Below the pieces are notes generated by a model, which was not told the DNA's origin, did not search any database, and was given only the letters and a program-made list of their open reading frames with translations. From NCBI GenBank assembly GCA_011800155.1, contig CM022369.1:2604001-2668000 (forward strand): a stretch of 64,000 nt of DNA, given 5' to 3'. Below are positions 21,759-33,316 of this stretch, piece by piece; the stretch's first letter is position 1; the number at the start of each line of letters is the position of its first letter. The position numbers and the translations under genes were made by a program. This DNA comes from Flammulina velutipes. Its lineage: Eukaryota; Basidiomycota; Agaricomycetes; Agaricales; Physalacriaceae.

Positions 21759-23556
21759 ATGCTTCTTTTTCGGACCACGACGAAGTATCTGCGATGTCCT
21801 CCCTTCCAGATATCATACCGCTATATGAGCAGCGGATATGAAGCTCACTTTGAAGCTCTGCATTCAAAGCCAGAAAATCCCCTGGAAACACCGCCGACCT
21901 TTGAATCTATTGGACTGCGAGGGTCCGTCGTAAAAGCTGCCCAAACCGCCTTTCCGAACCTCCTACACCCCACCGAGACGCAATGCAGGCTAATACCAGC
22001 AATTCTTGAGAACAAGGATGTTATTCTTGCCGACGAAACTGGTTCTGGAAAGTGCGTCGCGTGCATTCAACGGGTACTAGCTAAATTACTGAATTTTGGC
22101 TGTAGGTCACTGGGTATCGTTCTGGCTCTGTTGAATAAACCGCGCTTGAGATACAAGGACCCGGAGACCGCTCTTCCGCGCGACAAACTATCTGTGACGT
22201 CTCTACTACTAGTTCCACATAGAGATTTGGCCAACCAACTATACACATGGATCCACAACATGGCATCAGTCGAGTCTTCCAAGGCCGCCCGAATGTCCTC
22301 GATTGCACAAGTGCTCGTTCGGGATGGCGCGAAACACACGACTACCGGCCTTGAGTTGCTTAAAGAAGATCCACCTCATATTCTCATTGCGACGCCACAG
22401 GCGATCGCGGATATAATCGCAAAGGACCCCGACGCGTTAAAGTTCTCGGAGCTCTCCACTGTGGCCCTCGATGAGATTGACTACCTCGTCGAGACTGTTC
22501 CTAGGAATGTCAACCCGAGGAAAAACAAGCTACAACTCAAACGGGCGCATAAGAAGCTGGAGAAACATCCCGGCGCGACGACGGAGCTGCTCAGTATCAT
22601 ATACGAGGGGCGTATCCGACTGCGAGATGGAGAGAGCGAGGGTATCATTAAAGAGGCTGTGCATTCTCCCCAACTCATCGCATCTAGCGCCACGCTTAGA
22701 CGAACACTTCACGCTCATCTTTTCCAGGAGAGCGGATGGATGGATAGAGCCAATACCTTGTTTGTACGCGGAGTGGACTACTCGAACAACGCGGCTTCGA
22801 GCAGAGGCTTGGGTGGTGGAAAGATCCAGCATTCTGTTGTGGTGGTCAAAGATGGTCGGGTCAAGAATATGAGGGCTTCTGGACCCGGCGAGGTGGTCGA
22901 CGCCGCTGGTATTCAAGACAACGACGGAGAGGCTCCCGTTGAGATCGACGCTAGCGAGGAGGATAAACAAAGTAAGTGCTCTAAGATTAACAGAAGATCA
23001 AACAGCTGAGAATTTCTCAGAGTACAGAGACACGTCTTCGCCTTTCGACCAAGAGGTTTTCGAGGCCGTTGCCGCTGCGTTTGCTCTTGACGTTCCCTCT
23101 GTCGCACTCCTTGTCCTCAAGGCCGACGCGCCTGTCCATCGTGCCGTCTATGATTTACGATCTCTTGGCGTCAACGCGATGGCACTGAACATTGCAGAAA
23201 AGGATGGCGGTGGCGCGCATTTGTTGAACGTACCGGACACGTCGAAATTCAAAGCAAACCCTGTGTTACTCGTGTGTACACGGGCCACTTTCCGAGGGAT
23301 AGACTTTCCAGAACTCTCGCATGTGTTTGTGGTGGACTTTTTCGAAAGCCGCATGAAGAGCCAGTTTGTGGACGAGTATCTCCAGATCGCTGGTCGCGTT
23401 GGAAGGTTTGGAAGAGGTGGTAAGGTTGTGTCATTCATCAATGACAACAGGGAAGGGGAGAATGGAAAACCTCCGAGCGATTCGCAGGTCCCGAGGTTCT
23501 TGCATGCTTTTGATCATATTGGCGTGAAGCCTGTGCGGTTTGAGCATTTTGAGTGA
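21759..23556 (+). CDS. MRH4-like mitochondrial DEAD-box RNA helicase
   Basis: About 575 residues. The N-terminus MLLFRTTTKYLRCPPFQISY is basic and Asp/Glu-free, like a mitochondrial presequence. Helicase motifs in order: HPTETQCRLIPAIL (Q motif), ADETGSGK|S (I), LLLVPHRDLANQL (Ia), ILIATPQAIADII (Ib), VALDEIDYLVE (II), LIASSATLRR (III), VLLVCTRATFRGIDFPEL (V) and YLQIAGRVGRFGRGG (VI). The linker between the two RecA domains is long and acidic. Relative to the canonical family, DEAD reads DEID, PTRELA reads PHRDLA and HRIGRTGR reads QIAGRVGR. Such divergence is typical of the MRH4 branch, which acts in mitochondrial large-subunit rRNA assembly. Introns lie near 22055-22105 and 22971-23020. Confidence 0.8.
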
Positions 23557-24063
23557 TGCTTCTGGTACGTACGTACGTACTCCTGTGATGACATCTTTGA
23601 TAGCTTCTTTCCCCAAGGTCTCGGACAGTCGGACTGGAAAGATATCAAGAAAACAAGGATTCATGATGGTTGTCCACACCGGACCTGGCCATGCGTGCTG
23701 GCATATTGGCTGGCATATGGAGTGGAGCGTACTTATTGGGATGATACGGCTGAAGCAGCTACTGAATGGACGATATGGCGACGGTCGTTCTTCCTAGAAG
23801 CCGAATAGAAGATATATGTGGCGCACAACTAATATTTGTACTTGGGAGGTACTTGAAGAGCTGTCAATCGACGCGTTGTGGGTGAATTTCAAACAGAATA
23901 TTAGCGTCATTTGAATATGTATCGGCGAGTGCGGGTCAAGTGAGTGATTGCAACGAGTTGATCGTGACGAGGAACGAAGTTGCCGAATTTCGAGCGGAAT
24001 CAAATGACCGGGGCTGGTTCCAACTCTTCCTCCTACCACCACCTATTCTCTTTCTTCATCGCG
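23557..24063. other. Intergenic, with a (TACG)n microrepeat near 23566-23579
   Basis: 3' region of the helicase gene and promoter of the membrane-protein gene. The only patterned sequence is a short run of TACG units directly after the helicase stop. Confidence 0.5.
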
Positions 24064-26693
24064 ATGCGGTGGACATGGCTGGCCAGCTGCCTGCTCAGCG
24101 CTGCAGTCGTCTCTGCCCAGAGCTCAACTGAGACCCCACCGCCAAGTTCACGCCCATCTTTCTCGTTATCTGCCACGACGAGCTCAAGAACGATTACGAC
24201 TACACGCCGCAACGGTGACCAGACAGATATCCTGACGACCGTTGTGCCCACGACATTCAACGTCACCTACACCCCGACCGCATCCTCAGCTTCAGCGACA
24301 TCCTCGGCTTCATCCTCGGCGTCTGCTCTTCCCAACATCGTTCTCGAAACAAAGCTAGATCCCGCCTTTGGCGTACTGGGCGCTATTCTTATTATTACTG
24401 GTCTGCCTAGTGCCTTTTGGGGACACAAGAATCGATGGTAAAGCACACTCCACCCTTCATTACACTTTACTTATAACGTCATACGCAGGACCTCGTTCTT
24501 CCTCATCGGTTTCTATACCTTCTCGCTCACTTGCTTTGTCCTTATTCTCAAATTCGGTATCCTCGATGCCATCCATCCCCCAAATAAAACACTTCGCGGT
24601 ATGTTCGTCCTCGCATCCTCTATCGCTGGCATCGCTGGCGGAGGTATTGCCATCTTCTTTTGGAAGGCCGCGCGGTATTGCATCGGCGCGTGGGGTGGCC
24701 TCGCTTTTGGATGGTGGATCCAATGTTTCCATGATGGTGGCGTTATTAAGAGTGTTGGCCTCAGATGGCTACTATTCATAGGTAATCATAATGCCACCGT
24801 CGCCCTCAGTAGTGCTCACGCCATTGACAGGTTGTGCCGTCGTTGGTTTCGTTCTCTGCACGATTCCCAAGGTGCGTGTACGGCGTTGTTGCCCGGTAAA
24901 CCAGAACTAACGTCAACATTCCAGATTCACTACCACATACTTCTTATTTCCACGGCTTTCGTCGGTTCGTCCGCATTCATTCTGGGTGTCGATTGCTTCA
25001 CTACCGCGGGCCTCAAAGAGGTGAGCTTAAATCGATGTTTGCTCGACCCGAATAGAAAAAGCTCACATTTATTCAGTTCTACGTTTGGAACTTGGGTTTC
25101 AGCGCCGTCTTCCCGAAGTATGTGAACAATGGGATTCAGTTCCCCGTCTCGCAGACGATGCAAATTGAATTGGGTCTCATCGGCGCCGTCGCCCTGATGG
25201 GTGCTGCTGTCCAACTTCGGATCCTCACTGTCCTCCAGGCAAAACTCAAAGAAATTCAATTGGAGCAGAAGAAACGAGACGAGGAAGCTGAAATTCATGC
25301 GGCGTCGCGATTCACTTCGGTCTTCCAGGAGCGAGATGCTTGGGAGAAGATACATGGTCACGGTCGCGTCGACAGCGCTTACTCCAGTACGCCACTCATG
25401 AAGGATCAAGACGGCTCTTCGACCCCTCTTACTGCCGATTGGTCCGACCTGGGTGGGAGCAAGCGTGGACGCTATCAATCTAACGTTTCGGAGTTTATGG
25501 CATCGCCTATGCCAGAGGACGAGCAATTGCGCCGCACCGCGTCAGGCGGCTTACAGCGCGCTGGTGCCCTCCCTGCCCTAGACCTTGGTCTTGGGATAGA
25601 GGACGACGTACCCACGAGCTTCATCTCCAAAGACCTCGATGGCGCATCGAGGCGGCCACTCTCCGCTGTAGAGCTAGAAGACAAGAAACGCAAGGACGAC
25701 CTTCTCGCCGAAATACAGACTATACGTCGATCTATCGATGCGCTCAAGTCGGATACGCCGGACCCGTCCTCGTCTGCCGACTCTCGCAGACCGTCTCTAA
25801 ATTCACGACGAACACTGAGTATTGATGCCACTGCCGCACTGCTTCCTCCCGTCCAATCGCATCTTCGTCCGCCCCGTGCGGAAGCGCCTAGGGGACGAGT
25901 TCACAGCTTGGAACTTAGTGCGCTTGCCAACGCCAACTCACTCGGGGAGTCGATAAGTCGACCTACCAGTGCGCCACTGCGCGATCCCGACTGGGATGAT
26001 TACATCCAAGAACGCAAACTACTGCAACCTCCGGCTGGTGTGACGCCACCTATCAATCCGTCGCGCATTCAAATGTCTCCTGCCGTTGCAGATGCTTTGG
26101 AGCTACGGAGATTGCGGGAGAGCTCATTAGCGAACGGCACGGATTCCAGTGACGAGATACCGATTGGAGAGTTGAAGCACCTACATCGACGTTCACGCTC
26201 GGCGGGTAGCGCCGTTATGCTTCGGGGTAATTCGGGGAGTCCAAATGGTGGACCCGTCGAGATCCTGCCACCGAAGAAGATTGCAGCTCCTCAGCCTCAA
26301 CGGTCTGCTCAGGCGCGTACCAAGACGTTTGAGGAGTTGACTGAGCGACATCGGGAGAAGATGCGGGACTTGCAGGCGCCGTTGAGCAATGCTGAGCGGG
26401 AACAGGCAGAGCTGGCTACTGCTAAGCAACGTTGGGAGCGGAGTAAAGCGCTTGAGAAGGAGGCTGTTACTCGACGCCAGGCGGAGAAGCAGGCGCAACT
26501 CGCGAGGCGGGGGCATTCATCTGAGGAGCATGTTGATTCGAAGCGGCGGAGGAGTGGGAGTGTGGAGAAGTTGTCTGGAAAGCGGCTTTCGACTATGAAG
26601 GTACAGGATTGGCAAAAGTACCAACAGCCGTCTTCTTCTCCTGTACCGTTCCCCGAAGGGAAGCGTCGACGGAGTGGGGACGCATTGAGCTGA
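24064..26693 (+). CDS. Multi-pass membrane protein with TM7S3/TM198-like (DUF4203) domain
   Basis: About 790 residues. ATG at 24064 gives a signal peptide (MRWTWLASCLLSAAVVSAQS); an upstream in-frame ATG would bury it. A Ser/Thr-rich extracellular stretch follows (to about residue 95). Then come seven or so membrane segments: FGVLGAILIITGLPSAFWG, TSFFLIGFYTFSLTCFVLIL, MFVLASSIAGIAGGGIAIFF, LRWLLFIGCAVVGFVLC, HYHILLISTAFVGSSAFILG, ending with IELGLIGAVALMGAAVQLRI. The C-terminal half is cytosolic, hydrophilic and low-complexity with Arg/Ser-rich and coiled-coil-like runs (EQAELATAKQRWERSKALEK). The membrane core matches the TM7S3/TM198-like domain found in many fungal proteins of unknown function. 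Introns at 24439, 24780, 24870 and 25021 splice in frame. Confidence 0.75.
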
Positions 26694-27386
26694 GTTGTTT
26701 GATTTGTTATTTCTGGTTTCGGACAATATTCGATTTTGTGTTAGGGATTTGAACTTATTATAACATGTTGTCTTTCATCCTCATAGTATCGGTTTATTCG
26801 CGCTCTTTTTCTTATTTACACGTCTATGGACAAGGCATACATACACTAGCTCACATTTGCATAAGTAGTAGAATCTGTTCGAGGATTATATCATGTATGG
26901 TTCCAAAATTGGTGAACTTGAGATTGGTGTGGCGAGAGCGGTTTTCGAAGATGTACCACGACAGATTGTATGATTCTAGCACGATGAACTCGAAGACATG
27001 CAGCATTGTAAGGTAACTGGGGACCGGTGTGACAACTCGGATTTAGTGTGGGTACGAGGTAGCTAGATGCTCTTGACCATTGACCACGACCGTCCAGCAG
27101 ATTGAACATGGGAAGATTCGGGGCTGTGAACCTCGAACGCTGGCGAGTCTACGGTCGAGAGGAGGGTAGGCTAAAATGACGTCACGATGCGAGATCGAGC
27201 TTGCCCGAAGCCAAGCCGAAGCTTGCATTTAAACCAGCACCAACCTTTTCCTTCTCTCCCTAATCATATCATTCTCGACGCCTTTTTACGCCCCCAAATC
27301 AGTGAGCAATCCATCCAGTCTTAATCGCCCAGTCCCACCCTAATCCATACTACAGTAACAAATACCACACAAAAATTTAACGAACC
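26694..27386. other. Intergenic, nothing recognised
   Basis: Contains the 3' end of the membrane-protein gene and, at 27240-27380, a pyrimidine-rich leader typical of a fungal promoter. No RNA gene or motif was recognised. Confidence 0.5.
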
Positions 27387-27982
27387 ATGTCCAGCTTCCT
27401 GCAACGCTCAAAAACCGCGCCTCAGTCTCTGCAGCAGCAGCAGCAACGTCCCGCCCTCATCCCCCGCTCCCTATCGCACGACCAGCTCGCGTCCAAACCC
27501 GCCACTCGCGCGCCCGACTCGGGAGCTAAGATCTGGGCGGAACGACGGCACCCCGCGCCTCTGGGGCTCGAAGACGCCGGTGCATCCTGGTCGGGGCCCT
27601 CCGAGGAGGAATGGTCCTGGATGAAAGAGCACGCCGAACCCACCGACGCCGCTGAGGACGTCGAGGACGTGATCAACAGCGAGGACAAGCTTGGGGTCTT
27701 ATCCGTCGGTATGTCTCTTGAACAATGTTTTGGGGATTGGGGATGACGCTGACACGGAGACCGACACCGACAGATAGCGTTCTTAGTGGGTTATTCAAAT
27801 ACTGGTCAGCAGACGACCGTTTGGTGTCGCCTTACTCCGTAGGGGAATCAGTTGATGAGGATTCGTTGTATCTCCATCTTCGGTCTCAGCGCGTTAAGGC
27901 TGTGCCAAAGTATCAGGATGGGGAAGATTTGGATGGTCTCCAGGAGGGAGGCAAGTGGTCTCAGCTTTTCCTCGTCAATTAG
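27387..27982 (+). CDS. Small hypothetical protein, two exons
   Basis: Exon 1 is 27387-27708, the intron 27709-27773 and exon 2 27774-27982, giving 176 residues. The N-terminus has a Gln run (SLQQQQQRPALIPRSLSHDQ), the middle is acidic (EDVEDVINSEDKLGVLSVDS), and the second exon is more ordered: GLFKYWSADDRLVSPYSVGE. I do not recognise a family. Support for it being real: codons stay open across both exons, the splice sites are canonical, and the reading frame changes from a biased to a globular composition. No signal peptide or membrane segment is present. Confidence 0.55.
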
Positions 27983-28315
27983 ATATACAGTTTCACTGGG
28001 TTCTGGGGTTGCGGGTTTCTTCAAGTTTTACCTTATCGTTATGCATCTTTCCGTTCAGTTTCCTGTACCATACATGTATGTGCACCTGCATCCCAATCTC
28101 ATTCGTAGATGAGTCGTTCCGAATACCCTCCATTAACTGAGCAAGGTTACAACTAACCAATCTAATCTGCAAAAAAGTCATGAATTGTCGTTTAGATATC
28201 TTACGAAATTCGTACAGTACTATATTATAATGTGGCGCAACATGATCGCCTTGGTGGAGCACAAACTCACGTGCTCGCGAGCCGTCAACGCGGCGTAGAC
28301 GTGAAGGCGAGGCAT
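27983..28315. other. Convergent 3' intergenic region
   Basis: Spacer between the ends of the orphan gene (plus) and the sugar transporter (minus). It is T-rich with no recognised element. Confidence 0.5.
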
Positions 28316-30659
28316 CTAATTAGTAGCCTGGGCAGTAGCAGAGCCCTCGTCGCCCTTGAACATCGATCCAAACCATCCTCGAGCTCGTCTGCGCGCCCCC
28401 GTCTCCCCACCATAACTCGGCAGTTCCTCTCTCAGCAGCGCAGCATTCTCGTCGTCCTCATCATCCGACTCGTTATCCATACGCTCTTCCAGCTCTTCTT
28501 CACCAAACACAGCGTCCATCTCCTCCAAGGGCACACCCATAGTCTCGGGGTACAGGAAGTACACTACCACCTCGCGTCAAAAGCAAATCGCTAGGGAGTG
28601 GAGGGGGCTTACCAAGAATGAAACTGCACACACAGAAGAAGCCGTGCATGGGGTACAGTCTCCACTCTATGAGCTCCTGGAGGTAAGGCGTACTTTCACC
28701 AACCAAGAAGTTGAACGCCCAGTTAGTGCTCGTCGACAGCGAGACACCTTTCGCACGAATCGACAGAGGCATGATCTACTTTCATGAGCAACCTCACGAG
28801 GTACAAAACCAAAAGAGAACGTACCTCCGGAGGGTAGAGCCATGGGAGAGGACCCCAACTATATCCAAACGCAGCGTTGAAGATGACAACACAGACCACC
28901 ACGGCATTAGCGGTACGAGGTACATCGATGTACATCCACCATCCAGTGGCTCCAAGGGAAATGGCCATCTAATGTGTGTCAGCGGAAGCACGCCAAAGCG
29001 TCGAACACGTCACGTACGATAACGGCTCCTGATAGAAGGATAGGACGGCGGCCCCAACGGTCAACAAGGTACCACCTACCTAGACGCGTTAGAGAAAGCC
29101 CCACAGATCAGATGACGTGGAACGTACGGGGGAAGAGTACTTAGAACGTAGACAAGCGAATTTATACCGGTCATGAGGATAGCGTCACGACCGATCCAGC
29201 CTGCCTCTTCGAAGACGCGAGCTGCCAAGGGAAGTTAGTTAGTTAGAGTGATGTGATTAGATGGGAGAAGAAGACTTACGAGCATAGTAGGAGATGACTG
29301 TAAAACGATGAGATCAAGTTTGGAGGAGGAGAGTATTAGTTCTTACCATTGATACCGTTCTTCAAGAAAAGTCAGTGAGATTTAGTCGAAAGGCAAGAGA
29401 CCAAATTACCAGTTGAGCGAATGCCTGAGAGGACATAGCCAAGAGCACTCTACGTTTATACTTGCGCCACATGGCTGTATATGTTCTTGGCTCTCCCGAA
29501 GCACGCTGAAACGAAGACGCAAATTAATACCGAGCGCGTCCAGAAGTAAAGAGACGTCAACCCACGTCTTCCATAACTATGTCCTTGATCTCTTGGAACT
29601 CTGCAATGGCCTTGAGGTCTTCCAAGTTGCCGCCGTGAAGGTCGGCAATGACACGCATGCCTTCCTCATCCCGGTCGACGTCGATGAGCCATCTGTCGGA
29701 TACGCATCAGCCAAGATCCGACCATGCAACGGTAGGAGGACAGACCTTGGACTTTCGGGCATCAACAGACAACCTGCTCCGAGGATAGCCCCTATCACGC
29801 ATTGCATGAATAGCGGTATACGCCAACTGAGATCTGAGTCTATGAAAGAGCAAAAGTAATCTAGCCACTGTGATTGAACGGTGAGGCGACGCGTTGGAGC
29901 TGGCACGGAGGTTACGTACGACAGAGGACGAGTAACCAATGATGTTTCCAGTAAACTCCATGCACGCCAGCGCGCCTCGCTGAGCAGAGGGTGCTGTTAG
30001 ACGGCGTGTGGGGTGTGGGGGGATGACGTACATGGTCTGCAGGGGAGATTTCACTTTGGTAAATTGGCACGATGGTCCTGGTGATAATGTCAGGGAGTCT
30101 GGTCTGATGGGTGAAAGGGAGGGACGGACGAGAGGAGACCGACGCCGAATCCACTGACGACGCGGCCAACAATCATCACGGAATAGCCAGTAGTGAACGT
30201 CTGGATAGCACCACCTATCGTAAAGACGATAGCGCCAACAAAAAGGGTACCCTTACGACCGATGCGATCACCGACTGTGCCGGCGGCCATGGATGTTACT
30301 GTCGAGCGTGAGCGGGAACGCGCATGAGTCGAAGCGCAGCACCGTACCAAAGGCGCCAACTTCGAGGACAGCTACCATCGTTCCGAGCTGAATCGCGTCT
30401 GGCTGGTTGAAGTATCTCCGGAAGTGAGGCCCGGTGATGATACCGCTCATTACTCTGTGCGACGGTGAGCATAGTGTAGTTGCAATCGTAGAAACACCAA
30501 CCCCTGGTCATATCCAAACTAGAAGCTATCAGTACACGCTGGTATTCAAGTACACTTGTAACGCACCAGAAAGACACCGAGACTGGCAAATATTGAGATT
30601 GCATAGAGCAAAGGCTGGCCGACCAGCCTGCTGCGCGTCGTTGAGGCAGAGTTTACCAT
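28316..30659 (-). CDS. MFS sugar (hexose-type) transporter
   Basis: About 530 residues over many short exons, start MVNSASTTRSRLVGQP at 30659. The sugar-porter signatures are present: FGYDQGVMSGIITGPHF (helix 1), DRIGRKGTLFVGA (loop 2-3), GRVVSGFGVGLLS (helix 4), LMPESPRW at the central loop, GVLSHGSTL-frame-shadowed PLPWLYPPEV (helix 10) and the terminal PETMGVPLEEMDAVFGE. The C-terminus is acidic with a Glu-rich tract. It is a plasma-membrane proton-sugar symporter or facilitator by family; the sugar cannot be told. It shares a 133-base divergent promoter with MIM2. Confidence 0.88.
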
Positions 30660-30792
30660 AATGCATAGGAAGATGGTCGTGGTCCAGAGTGAAGAGGCAA
30701 GGTGGAGATTAAAACGTGGTTTTGCGCAAATAAGCACCAACGGACCGTGTTGTCCTTGTCCAAATCAAATAACGGCGTCATCTGTTCTTTCC

Positions 30793-31055
30793 ATGCCATT
30801 CGACACCGCCTCGGACGTCTCTCTCGACGGCCTCTCTGATGCTTCGTACGATAGCGACGACTATCAGTTGGCACAGCAGGAATGGGAGGAATCAATACAA
30901 CAGCTGCAGCAGCTCGTCTCCATGGTCCTTTTGCCTGTCGTTGGCAAGTACCTCGGCAGAAAATGGAGCTATTGGTGTAAGCACTCACCCACTCTAAAAT
31001 TCATCAATGCTTATCGATCTTTTTAGTGTATGCACGCTACGTAGCAGCCACCTGA
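30793..31055 (+). CDS. MIM2: Mitochondrial outer-membrane import protein Mim2-like
   Basis: A 70-residue protein in two exons (30793-30976 and 31027-31055), easily missed. Read through, it starts MPFDTASDVSLDGLSDASYD (acidic) and continues QQEWEESIQQLQQLV. A single membrane segment follows, MVLLPVVGKYLGRKWSYW|LYARY. The 'QW/EWxESxxQL...VLLPxxGKxLGRK' pattern is that of fungal Mim2, the partner of Mim1 in inserting alpha-helical proteins into the mitochondrial outer membrane. The second exon supplies the conserved aromatic tail (LYARYVAAT). Length matches the family. Confidence 0.75.
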
Positions 31056-31060
31056 TCTAA

Positions 31061-33232
31061 TTAATAACTAGGTATGTTCCTTCTTCTACGCTTCAGCGCC
31101 TCCACCCGCTTAAACAGTCCCATAATTGACGGCGTCTGTTTGTAGCCCGCCGTGTCAATGTCTGCGCACAGTTTTAATGCATACCCCAGTTGCTGTTGCC
31201 GTACCATCCCATCCAGCAGCGTCTGTAATATCTTTGGGCTCATCGCCAGGTTGCGGTTCTGCATGTGCTGGTACAACTTCCACGCCACCTCGACACCCTG
31301 CGGATACTCGTCCTGCAGCGCCGCCCCAATAATCGCGTGGTACAACCCACTTGTTAGCTGAATCCCACGTTTCTTCAACCGCGACATGATGTCCTGTGTA
31401 ATCACCGCCCCTCGGTCCATCGGCAGGAAAGGCCATCGCCAGTACTCCACCAGGAAGGCTTCGTACACTTGAGCTTGAGCAGCAGTCCCTCCCCCCTTCA
31501 TCTCCATCCTCTCCAGCACCTTTACCGCCGCCCGAAGAGACATGGGAGTCCTGCCCTTCATCAGCTCGACAATCATCGTTCCGTAAGTAACAATGTTGGC
31601 CTCCAGCCCCTGCTTCGACATCAGCTGGAACACCTTTGGTATGGCGTCTGGCGTCCCCGTCTGCAGCAAAGCAGACAGCATACTTGAGTACGTGATCACG
31701 TCCGCCGACACATCAAACTCTGCCATCGTCTTCAACATCCTTGAGATCCCTTTCAAATCCCCTTCGCGTCCATAGTGCCCAATGAAGGTATTGAACGTAA
31801 CGAGGTCGGGTTTTGCTCCAGGATATCCCGCGCGCGCAGAGGCGATCAACGTGTCAAAGAGCTCATTCGCGATATTTGCTTTGCCCTTTGAGAGTAATCC
31901 ATGCAGATATGTGTTGTAGACAGCTAGGGACTTTGCGGGTTCTGCAGTAGGCTCTATCCGCGTCTGGAATTCTGTAAAATACCGTTGCGCGAGCTCGAAC
32001 CGCTTGTCCTGGAGCAGAGCAGAAATTAAAGCTCGATAAGTTATAACGTCGGGCTCGGCGTTTTCCTTCTGCATGCGCAGGAAGGTCTGGTACGCGTTCT
32101 CGCATTGCCGGAGCTGAGCAAACGAGTCGATGAGTGCAGTCCACATTGGCGTAGTATGCTGTAGTCCACACCGGCCCAAGTCGATCCACAGCTGCGACGC
32201 CCGCTCTTTGTATCCGCCCACGAGGAAAGCGGACAGAAAGGCAGTCCATATACGCTCGCTCATGAATACGACGCGTTTTGCATTTACTTTGGACTCTGCT
32301 GCAGCGATGAACGGGTCCGGGCCAAGGATTCCGTCTATGATGGTGTTGTACTGCGAGACAAGGGTGTTGTAGGCTCGTGAGTTGCCCAGGCCGCGCAGGT
32401 GGATAGAGTAGGAGACATGGGACGACAAAAGCCTGGCGACTTCAAGGCGGGGTAGCCAGGCTTGGAGTTTCTGATTCAGCGCCTGGTCGTGGATGCCTGC
32501 AAGGAAGGCTTTGACGGTGTAGTCGTGCAGCCGGATGCCATTGACGGTAGCATTGACAGCGCTGCCAAAGTCGTCGCGCAGGGCATGCGCAGTAATGACT
32601 GTAAGGAGGATATTGACGCGGAACGCAGTGTACGGAGCGCTGTCGCTGTGTGTGCGAACTCCGAGAAATTCAAAGTCCAGCACGGGCTCCGTCCCCGCGT
32701 CCGGAACAGCCTCTACCTCGTCGCCGAGCATTGCGATGAATCTGTCGTTGAGGGCAATGATAGCGGTGGTGTCCTTGGCCGCGAGATACAGACTCATGCA
32801 GGCTTCGAGGAATGCGGGGCTGCGGGAGATGGCTGCCATCAGCGCAATTTCCTCGAAGAACGCCATTTTGGGGCGCTCTAGCTGTTCTCCGGGTTTGGGG
32901 AGGGCGTCGTCCATGATGAGCTGCGAGATGCGAGCGAGATGCGTCGGGCTGAGATGGCGGTGGAGGTCGCGCTCTTTCAGCGCCGCCCAGCAGCGTATAG
33001 TCATATTGACATCCTTTCCATCCAGCGCCTGTGCGGTTTGCCCGAGCAGGCTTTTGAAGAGATCAGCATTGTTGTCCGGGACGCGTACGGGTTGCTGTTG
33101 GCTAGCTTCGTTGAGATTGGCGGTGAGATAGTCTGCTGTCGAGTATTTCAGACGAGGATGAGTGAAAAGACGAGGACAGAGAAACGGCAGGACTAGGGCT
33201 TGTCGTGCATTGACTAGACTTGCTCGAAGCAT
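31061..33232 (-). CDS. Pentatricopeptide repeat (PPR) protein, mitochondrial
   Basis: One uninterrupted frame of 723 residues, unusual in this intron-rich window. The start is ATG at 33232, giving the presequence MLRASLVNARQALVLPFLCP (basic, Ser/Arg, no acids). PPR units are clear from the middle on: MWTALIDSFAQLRQCENAYQ, VITYRALISALLQDKRFELA, LVTFNTFIGHYGREGDLKGI, VITYSSMLSALLQTGTPDAI, IVTYGTMIVELMKGRTPMSL and GLYHAIIGAALQDEYPQGVE. PPR proteins bind organellar RNA with one repeat per base and control its processing or translation. The target is unknown. Its stop is 5 bases from the MIM2 stop on the other strand. Confidence 0.88.
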   Translation of the reverse strand: MLRASLVNARQALVLPFLCPRLFTHPRLKYSTADYLTANLNEASQQQPVRVPDNNADLFKSLLGQTAQALDGKDVNMTIRCWAALKERDLHRHLSPTHLARISQLIMDDALPKPGEQLERPKMAFFEEIALMAAISRSPAFLEACMSLYLAAKDTTAIIALNDRFIAMLGDEVEAVPDAGTEPVLDFEFLGVRTHSDSAPYTAFRVNILLTVITAHALRDDFGSAVNATVNGIRLHDYTVKAFLAGIHDQALNQKLQAWLPRLEVARLLSSHVSYSIHLRGLGNSRAYNTLVSQYNTIIDGILGPDPFIAAAESKVNAKRVVFMSERIWTAFLSAFLVGGYKERASQLWIDLGRCGLQHTTPMWTALIDSFAQLRQCENAYQTFLRMQKENAEPDVITYRALISALLQDKRFELAQRYFTEFQTRIEPTAEPAKSLAVYNTYLHGLLSKGKANIANELFDTLIASARAGYPGAKPDLVTFNTFIGHYGREGDLKGISRMLKTMAEFDVSADVITYSSMLSALLQTGTPDAIPKVFQLMSKQGLEANIVTYGTMIVELMKGRTPMSLRAAVKVLERMEMKGGGTAAQAQVYEAFLVEYWRWPFLPMDRGAVITQDIMSRLKKRGIQLTSGLYHAIIGAALQDEYPQGVEVAWKLYQHMQNRNLAMSPKILQTLLDGMVRQQQLGYALKLCADIDTAGYKQTPSIMGLFKRVEALKRRRRNIPSY

Positions 33233-33316
33233 TGAGCACAAATTATTGAAGCAGCATTTTTGGTCACGCTCCTGGCTGCTTGTGCCGTCGGCGAATCGAC
33301 TTGTCTTTATACCCCC

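Noticed and set aside
30794..31026. The unspliced 77-residue reading frame as the MIM2 product
   Set aside because: Its last residues are unlike Mim2, whereas splicing 30977-31026 restores the conserved WSYWLYARY end.
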